From NCBI RefSeq assembly GCF_012489685.1, contig NC_080043.1, positions 64,473,920-64,537,919 of the forward strand: 64,000 nt of DNA, in the 5' to 3' direction. Positions 57,044 to 64,000 of this stretch are shown here, in pieces. How positions within the stretch are numbered: position 1 is the stretch's first letter; each line of letters begins with the position of its first letter. Under the pieces are notes generated by a model, which made no database searches, had not been told where the DNA came from, and saw only the letters and a program-made list of their open reading frames with translations. Source of the stretch: Lotus japonicus. Taxonomy: Eukaryota > Streptophyta > Magnoliopsida > Fabales > Fabaceae. Both the position numbers and the translations under genes were made by a program.

Positions 57044-57553
57044 TGTTGAAGGATTTTTAAATCTACATGTTCCTGATATAAACCCTAAGATCTAAATAGA
57101 TGACCAAAAGACTTAGAGTGTTATTCCAGTGTGTAAAAGATAATCTACATAGAAGGGGGGAAGTCTTCCTTTTATAGCAGGTCGACCTCTGAACCCTAAT
57201 CGACGTACTTATTACAATTGACCAATCATGCCCGTTAATGGGGCGTAATCACTACCGTGTCGGTTGACTTGCGGATCAATCCCGTCCATCAAGGAAGCCC
57301 TTCATCACCTGGTCGACTGACTTTGTGCCAGGATGTGTTGGTCAGCAACAGTCATGACCTTTGACCAAGCGCGTGATCAACGGTCGATTTGCTTCCTCAT
57401 CAACGGTTGGATGTTTTCGTAGTGGAGTGAACTTTTACATTAGTCTTCTAGCATGTAAGCCCAGACTGCACCTATCCAGCCCAAACTTCGGAGAGCAGCC
57501 TGGGCTTCTAGTAGGGACCTGACCATCCAGTACAAATTCCATGGCAGTACACA
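57044..57553 (-). mobile_element. Possible minus-strand LTR with adjacent PPT
   Basis: On the minus strand: a purine-rich CCTTGGGGGGC just before TGTGTACTGCC, a TATA-like GCTATAAAAGG near 57175, and an end at ...CCTTCAACA. No PBS, coding region or duplication was found, so this is tentative. The segment to 57750 may be its interior. Confidence 0.3.
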
Positions 57554-57750
57554 GCCCCCCAAGGCTTGTGGCTAAATGCTTTAGCCGTAAAAGCCTTAAG
57601 AGAGCTTCTGTGTGCCACAGTTAAATGTCTTGTGACCTCTTCCGTTGCGTCCTCTTACGGTGTAGCTTCTCGTGGTCATCCTTACTGTCTGCTTTAGCGG
57701 TCAGCTACCTCCCTTCACAGTCAGTCTTTTATCTCCTAGTGTATGCATAG

Positions 57751-58290
57751 TGTGAGACCCAGAATTTCAGACTTGGATTAAATAATTATTTTTCCAATTC
57801 ACGCATAGGAACAGTGTGCGCGTGAAAGGACCCTGTGCAGGATTTTTGGGATAACTTATTGAAGAAGAAAGTTGAGGATAAGACTAAGAATAGTACTAAA
57901 GTCTCTATAGGTTATAGTGCGAGCCCTATTCACTTCTGCCTTAGAGCGAAAGCGTTAGTAAAGGGTTAATCTGCTCTTAAAGCATTGTAGAAACGAAATT
58001 CAAAAATCTTCAGAGGAATATAAGAATTTCTCTTATTCCTTTCCATGACAAGTGTTTCGACACGAAACCCTGGAATGTACGAACGATCGATTCCAATTCT
58101 CGGAAGTTTCCCGATAGCTCAAGAACCTTAAAATAAACTGTCGATGAAGAATTTTTCTATTCGGAGCTTCAAACGAAGATTCCACATGTGCGTTTCGATT
58201 TCTTTCGATGTTTCCAATCTTTCTTCAGAAGGAAGTTTCTCCATCTGACGACAATTGCAAAAAGTAGTTCTGCGGCATTTTTGAAGCACT
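57751..58290 (+). mobile_element. Truncated family-B LTR fragment
   Basis: Begins TGTGAGACCC and shares with 820-1230 the blocks GAGGAATATAAGA, ACGAAACCCTGGAATGTACG and TTTTTCTATTCGGAGCTTC. It stops before the TATA region, where unrelated sequence starts. Confidence 0.65.
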
Positions 58291-59935
58291 CTGCGTCCAA
58301 GCCATTTTCTCATTTAAAATGAACCCGGAGCAAGTATCAACCTTTTTGTGGAATGATACTTAGCTTAGTTGCATAATATGACAACGTCATATTTGTTCTA
58401 ATGATCTAACAATTATTCTTTAGCTTAATTCTTACTCATTTCTTGGTTCATGGATTATTTTAATTTGCTTAAAGTGATCAAAATTTATATTTTACTATTT
58501 CATTAAACTCCTCATAATTTTTAGGATAATAATATATCACCTTCATATTTTTCTCTTGACTCTTAGAGCTAAAATCTTCAGTGTCTAAATTAATTCATAC
58601 CCTTTTCAAAAATAATTCGTACCCGGTTTGTAAAATATCTTCTCCAACCTTATCCCTCCATGTCACTCTTACTCACCATCCTTATCCCCCAACCTCGACA
58701 TCTCTCTCCCAATCTTTTCCTTCACACCTTTTTTTTCCTTCTTCTGCAGCAGAGTCACCACTCACGCTCACTCTTTCATTCTCTATATTTTGTTTTTTTT
58801 CGTTTCTTTCTCTCATACATCAGCATCTTCTTCTTTTCATTTCCTGTTCTTTCCCGTTGCTTTCCTTTCTTCTTCAGCACAGTACCTCACCAACATCACC
58901 TATGTTTCCTCCTTGTGCAGCACCCACGCACACCACTCTTCTCCCATCATCACCAATATCTTCTTCTTCTTTTCTCCTCCTCCTTATTTCTCCCAAGTTG
59001 CAGTACCCACACCAACACCTACACCATGTTCATGCTTCTTCTTCCCTATGAACCATGAAACCACCACCTTCACTTCCTTCTCCCATGAGCAAGCCGTCAC
59101 CACTCTTCTCTCCATGGACCTGAATCACGAGCTCCTCTCCTTGGCTGCGGCACCATCATGTCTTCTTCTTTCTTCCTCACGAAGCCACCACCGATGGCCA
59201 CCCACAACACCATCATGGACGCACGACATGAACCACCACCATGGATCATTTTCTCCACCTAAAACAGAGCAGCAGCCATCACCACAAGCTTCTTTCTCCA
59301 TGGCCACAAACGAGAACGTCGCGACCACCACCTCACCATCACGCAAGCCACACCGCCACGTACCTCCTGATCAGTGCATTTTGGCACATACTTTCTTGCT
59401 TTGTAAGATAACATGTTGAAAGCTTTTCTCACCTAAGATTAACTTTTTATCATGTTTCTTAACATTGGTTCATAGTTGAACTTTAAAGTAATTCTTTGCC
59501 TACACTACTTGTTCTTGCAGAATAAATTAAGAAGCCAATGGTCTCCATGAATTTTCTGTCTGGAACCAGCCCATAAACCAAGACAAGCCAAACAAGTCCT
59601 TCATCAACTAATAGCAAAAACACTTGAAGGGAGTTTGGACAATAAAGAAGGACAAGATGATCATTCAAGCCCGAAATAATAGGAAATGCCACACCTAGGG
59701 GCTGCCATGGTGTTTGTTTCATTAAATAAAAATACATAAACAATTCAGATTGCAAAGTTGAGAGTTTGTAATATTATAAGTTTGTGTTGGTGTGTTTTTA
59801 AAGTTGTATGGGCGCAGCACTTGATGGGAGTTGTCTTTCCATTATTCTAATTCATGTTGATTGTTTAATTAAGCACTAAAAGGCTGCCAAGAAGATGCTT
59901 ATGGAAAGCTGACTAGATTTCAGCTAAGAGGCAAG
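58291..59935. other. No gene recognised
   Basis: 58291-58580 is AT-rich. 58581-59400 is pyrimidine-rich on the plus strand and gives overlapping Ser/Phe/Leu/His-rich frames in several phases, which are compositional artefacts. 59400-59935 has no readable feature. Confidence 0.45.
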
Positions 59936-59940
59936 TGACT

Positions 59941-60970
59941 TGTTAGGTTCTTGTGGCTAAAAGGAAGACAATTGGAATAAAGAAGAATGGGCACAAGTTC
60001 ATGGTAGGTCCTGGACAATTCAAGCAGTTTTTCCAGCAAACATGGCACAAACTTGGCTGCACTTTTCCACTAAACTTGGCTGGACAATCAATTGAAATTC
60101 GGTTGGGACTTAATGGAGACATGGAGTGGAATCCTTGGCTGGAAAAGCACTACACTTGGCTGGATATTCAATGGAAATTCGGTTGGACTTTGGAGTGGAT
60201 TTTTGGAGCCTATAAATAGCTTATCTTTGTATCAAATAAGCATATCATATTTTCCTTCATTCTGAACCAGCTCCTTTCTCTCTTTGTACCATATTATGTT
60301 TATGTTCTTAGAACTCTTAAGAGTTAGGATGGAAGCCATGAAGAACTAAATTTCATAGATTGATCTGCTGTATTCAGGTTCCATCACAACTTTGAAATTG
60401 TTAATGTTCAGTTTAAATTCATTTCCTTTGCAATCTTTCGTATGTTTCTCATTTGCTTAATCTGAGTTGTTATAGGAAAGATTGTATTTATTTCAATTGA
60501 TGCATGTTCTTAATACTTGGATTGCATTTAACTTAGCTTATTTGTTAAATCGCATAAGCTATAATCAGATAAGTTTTGAGCCGCTTAGGTTTTCCAATTC
60601 AATACTTATCTGACAAACAAGAACATGAATCAGTTAGTGTTGAGCCACTTAGGTTGTTAAAATCAATGCTAGAGTTGAAAAGGGATTGAACCTGCTTAGG
60701 GAATTGTCATGTTAACAATCAATGATAAGTTGGAACCGAATCAGTAGATTGATCTATTTTCCATAACTGTTTATAATCTGTTATACTGTTTTCTGTTTTA
60801 TATTTTATGCTCTCTGAACAAATCATAAACCCCCCCCCCCCCAAATTTGTTGTAACTCTTGATTCTAATAATAGTAAACATTGATAAGAGTCCTTGTGAT
60901 ACGATAACTGAGTGTCGCTTCCCTGAACTACAGTTTTTACTCGTTTTGACCCGTGTGCGACAGCGGATCA
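59941..60970 (+). repeat. 5' LTR of Athila-like element (start uncertain)
   Basis: The right end is fixed by the PBS at 60974. The left end TGTTAGGTTC is only a candidate. Contains TATAAATA at 60211-60218, a C run near 60831, and a diverged internal repeat (60084-60107 and 60152-60186) built on ACTTGGCTGGA...TCAAT. Confidence 0.55.
60211..60218 (+). promoter_or_regulatory. TATA box of Athila-like LTR
   Basis: TATAAATA in GGAGCCTATAAATAGC, about 760 bp upstream of the PBS. Confidence 0.6.
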
Positions 60971-60973
60971 AAT

Positions 60974-60991
60974 TGGCGCCGTTGCCGGGGA
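60974..60991 (+). other. Primer binding site, Athila-like
   Basis: TGGCGCCGTTGCCGGGGA, the tRNA-Asp-type PBS characteristic of Athila elements. Confidence 0.9.
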
Positions 60992-61570
60992 CTCTTGTGA
61001 TTGTTAACTAAGTAGAGTCATAGGTTTAATGTCCCTAGCTTAGGCCATAGTTTCCTTCTGCAAGTCAGTTTGCTGTCAGATTTTTGCTATTTTTAGGTTA
61101 GCCGGTTTTTGAAAAAAATTGTGTCCGATTGGAGATCTGTCTTAACCATCTCATGTGAATAACTACGGGATTTTGATCCCCATTTTCCAAATTCCATCGT
61201 TTACTATTTTTAAAGAATTTTTTACTGTTTTCATGGTCTCCAAAAACCTTCAAAAAATTCTCAAAAATCACATTTCCTCTCATTAGATCAAAATTTGGGT
61301 TTTTAGATTTTTCTGATTTTTTTTTTGAACCGTTTTCCCTCATTGTGTTTGTCTCTGCGTTGTTACTGATTGTTTCTGTATTATTGTTGTAGTGCTGCTG
61401 AATTGTTGCTATACTTCTGTACATTAATCCTGGCTACTAGGTCTTCTTGTTCTAGACTCTTTGATTTTGATCCTGAGATAGAAAGAACATTGCACAAACA
61501 ACATACAACAGTCCAGGGTAGCAATAGTTCACCACACTTAATTGATTCTGATTCTGAAAATTTGATTGAT

Positions 61571-62476
61571 ATGGCTGAGCAAACTTTAAGGCAACTTGCA
61601 TCCCCTGATGTGGACTATAATGGCTTATGCATTGAATATCCTGGTACTGAGGCACCTTTTGAACTAAAATCTGGGTTGATACACTTGTTGCCAAAGTTTA
61701 ATGGTCTTGCAGGAGAGGATCCTCATAAGCATCTGAAGGAATTCCAGGTCGTGTGCTCTACACCATCAAGGCCTGAAGGAATCACTGAAGACCACATCAA
61801 GCTCAGAGCCTTTCCATTCTCATTACAAGGTGCAGCAAAAGACTGGATATATTACCTTGAGCCAAACTCCATCACAAGCTGGAATGCCCTCAAAAAAGTG
61901 TTCCTTGAAAGATATTTCCCTGCCTCCAGAGTATCCTCAATCAGAAAAGATATATGTGGTATTAGGCAGGAAAATGAGTCATTAGCTGAATACTGGGAGA
62001 GATTTAAGAGGCTAGTTACAAGCTGCCCTCAACACCAGATCAGTGAACAATTACTCATCCAGTACTTTTATGAGGGATTGTTACCAATGGATAGAAACAT
62101 TCTTGATGCTTCTAGTGGTGGAGCACTTGTTGATAAAACCCCAGCTGCTGCCAGGGCCTTGATTGAAACACTGTCTCTAAACTCCCAGCAGTTCACCACT
62201 CGACGCACTCCTGTCCAAACCAAGGGTGTGAATGAAATTCAGGTTTCTTCCAACAAAGCTGTAGAAACCAGAATTGATGAGCTTACCTCTCTGGTGAAAA
62301 AACTGATAGCAGGCACATCTCAGCCAGCTAGAACAGCTCAGACAAAACAGGTGTGTGGTATTTGTACTTCTCACGAGCATCCAACTGACATTTGTCCTGT
62401 CCTGCAAGATGAATCAGGTGCTGAGGTGCCCCAGGCCTATGCAGCAAACCTTTACAACAATCCTGACCTCTCATAA
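61571..62476 (+). CDS. gag: Athila-type Gag (ends at an in-frame stop)
   Basis: The first ATG of the frame is 61571 (MAEQTLRQLASPDV). The frame is open further upstream but without an ATG, and includes the FDFDPEIERT segment often seen before Athila gag. Core motifs: LIHLLPKFNGLAGEDPHKHL, AFPFSLQGAAKDWIYYL, FPASRVSSIRKDICGIRQ and QISEQLLIQYFYEGL, all typical of Athila gag. A CxxC-type knuckle region (CGICTSHEHPTDIC) lies near the end. TAA 62474-62476 stops it, but the same frame continues beyond. Confidence 0.9.
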   Translation: MAEQTLRQLASPDVDYNGLCIEYPGTEAPFELKSGLIHLLPKFNGLAGEDPHKHLKEFQVVCSTPSRPEGITEDHIKLRAFPFSLQGAAKDWIYYLEPNSITSWNALKKVFLERYFPASRVSSIRKDICGIRQENESLAEYWERFKRLVTSCPQHQISEQLLIQYFYEGLLPMDRNILDASSGGALVDKTPAAARALIETLSLNSQQFTTRRTPVQTKGVNEIQVSSNKAVETRIDELTSLVKKLIAGTSQPARTAQTKQVCGICTSHEHPTDICPVLQDESGAEVPQAYAANLYNNPDLS

Positions 62477-64000
62477 AAAAAATACCATCCCAGTTGGAGA
62501 AACCATTCAAACCTGAGATATGGAAACCAACAGTCCAACCAACAACAGAATCCACAACAAGTGGCTGCTCCTGTACCCTCTAGACCTTCCTTACAGGACA
62601 TTGTCAAACAAATGGCTGTCAACAATCTCCAGTTCCAACAGAGAATTGACTCTAGCATCCAGATCATCAATACACAGATTGGACAGCTTGCTACTCAAAT
62701 AAATACCATGCAGTCCCGAGGATCAAGCCAACTTCCTGCACAAACAGTTGTCAATCCAACTGGTCCTGCTAATGTGAGTGCAATTACCCTGAGATCAGGT
62801 AAAGTTGCAGAAACAACCACCAAAAAAATTCCTGAGGTAACATCTGAACCTTTTTCATCCGTGGTAGAAACTGAAAATGTTCCTGAAAAATATGCACCAC
62901 CAGTTCCCTTTCCAAACAGAATTCAGAAAAATAAAAGGTTTGATGAAGGGGATAAAGAAAAAGAAATTCTAGATGTATTCAATAAAGTTGCAGTTAACAT
63001 TCCGCTTCTTGATATCATTAAGCAGATTCCAAAGTATGCAAAGTTCCTGAAGGATTTGTGTACAAACAAGAGGAAATTGAAGGGAAGTGATAGAGTAAGT
63101 TTGGGAAGAAATATCTCTGCCTTTATTCAGCCCAAACCTTCATCTGAAAAGGTTACAGGCGAGCAGAATGTTTCATCCCTCACTCAGGTCCTGCCACAGA
63201 AACAGAAAGATCCAGGAACTTTTGCTATCCCTTGTACCATCGGGGATAATAAATATGAGAACTGCATGCTTGATTTAGGAGCTGGCATTAATGTTATGCC
63301 TACTTCTATTTATAACATCCTTAATCCTGGCCCTTTGCAGCATACAGGTTTAATTGTCCAGCTGGCAAACAGGAGTAATGCTCGGCCTAAAGGAGTGGTG
63401 GAAGATGTTCTTGTTCAAGTTAATGAATTAATCTTTCCTGCAGATTTTTACATTCTGGACATGGAAGGAGAAACTAAATCCAGCAGGGCTCCCATCATTT
63501 TAGGCAGACCATTCATGAAAACAGCAAAAACAAAAATTGATGTTGACAATGGAACCATGTCCATGGAGTTTGGTGACATTATTGCAAAATTCAACATTGA
63601 AGATGCCATGAAACATCCCTTGGAAGATCATTCTGTATTTCATATTGGAGTGATCTCTGAGTTGGTTGATGACACTTTTTCTGAATTATTTTCACCTGAA
63701 TGGCCATCCTTATCTGGTTTTGATGATACTTACTCATGTATTCATTGTACTGACACTAACCTTTGTGTTGTTTGTGCTGAGATTGATACTGCTTTGCAGG
63801 GTGATATGTTAGCTACAGGTGAAGTTCTTGTTAGTGAAGATGTTTATGCAGCTGAAGCTCTTGACATCCCAGCTTCCCCAAACACTCCCTCCATCGAGCA
63901 GCCCCCATCCTTAGAGCTGAAGCAGCTCCCGGATAATCTGAAATATGCTTATTTGGAGAGTGATGAGAAACTCCCTGTTATTATTTCTTCTAACCTTGAT
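62477..64000 (+). CDS. Athila-type Gag C-terminus and protease, open at the right edge
   Basis: 508 codons in the gag frame without a stop up to the last base. It begins with the KYHPSWRNHSNLRYGN segment that normally continues Athila gag, then a Gln-rich stretch, the LRSGK motif, PFPNRI, and the retroviral-type aspartic protease: DLGAGINVMP (active-site Asp-Leu-Gly) with the second block APIILGRPFM. The last residues, LPDNLKYAYLESDEKLPVII, mark the approach to reverse transcriptase, which must lie outside the window. Only the TAA at 62474-62476 separates it from gag. Coding quality is otherwise good. Confidence 0.88.

Noticed and set aside
58581..59419. Three overlapping plus-strand ORFs, up to 209 codons
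   Set aside because: Pyrimidine-rich DNA gives Ser/Phe/Leu-rich frames in several phases. No domain or signal peptide design is convincing.
1..64000. tRNA, rRNA or organellar insertions
   Set aside because: No cloverleaf-like or rRNA-like segments were noticed by eye. The only tRNA-related strings are the retroelement primer binding sites.

Overview
The window is a transposable-element graveyard from a plant nuclear genome, most likely a eudicot and possibly a legume (the species cannot be read from the sequence). Everything firmly recognised belongs to plant retroelement lineages: Tekay-like Ty3/gypsy chromovirus LTRs and integrase, Tat-type and Athila-type Ty3/gypsy gag-protease, SIRE-like Ty1/copia gag, an L1 LINE with an RRM-type ORF1, and Mutator-like TIR elements. 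No bacterial features, tRNA or rRNA genes were seen, and no intact host gene. The only host-like coding pieces are an RWP-RK (RKD-type) fragment at about 25.5 kb and a captured exon-like piece at about 27.7-27.9 kb.

Layout. 1-0.7 kb: unassigned. About 0.7-8.4 kb: a long LTR (family B), interrupted by a complete solo LTR of family A (4186-7761, TSD TAGCT). 8.4-11.1 kb: a minus-strand Tat-type element (gag-protease, PBS, 5' LTR) cut off at the family-B LTR. 11.4-15.0 kb: a minus-strand L1 LINE with 12-bp TSDs that keeps ORF1 but has lost almost all of ORF2. 15.5-16.3 kb: an Athila/Tat-type LTR fragment. About 16.3-25.5 kb: a third long LTR family (C), interrupted by a family-A element (18136-25264, TSD CATTT) that retains only integrase-chromodomain. 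25.5-29.2 kb: RKD fragment, a Mutator-like element with a captured gene fragment (26833-28280, 9-bp TSD), and a short retroposon with a 15-bp TSD. 29.2-50.7 kb: a non-autonomous family-A element (TSD AGTGA) whose 3' LTR contains an inverted, younger copy of the same kind (38508-49463, TSD CGGGA, two 3845-bp LTRs that look identical). 51.3-56.9 kb: a small Mutator-like element (9-bp TSD) containing a gag-only SIRE-like retrotransposon (51880-56803, TSD TGACA, 1141-bp LTRs that look identical). 57.0-58.3 kb: LTR fragments. About 59.9-64.0 kb: the 5' half of an Athila-like element, still open at the right edge.

How the parts relate. Three non-autonomous designs sit side by side: long-LTR elements with a decayed interior, a gag-only copia element, and an ORF1-only LINE. 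Two of the three look recently mobile, so they would have used proteins supplied by other copies. The most unexpected signal is inside the LTRs themselves. Families A and B share a small open reading frame (about 149 codons in B) placed directly after a splice-acceptor-like AG. The A/B differences in its best blocks are largely synonymous. Family C has a shorter ORF in the same position. In B the ORF is split by the nested solo LTR. The family-A and family-C LTRs also carry family-specific minisatellites.
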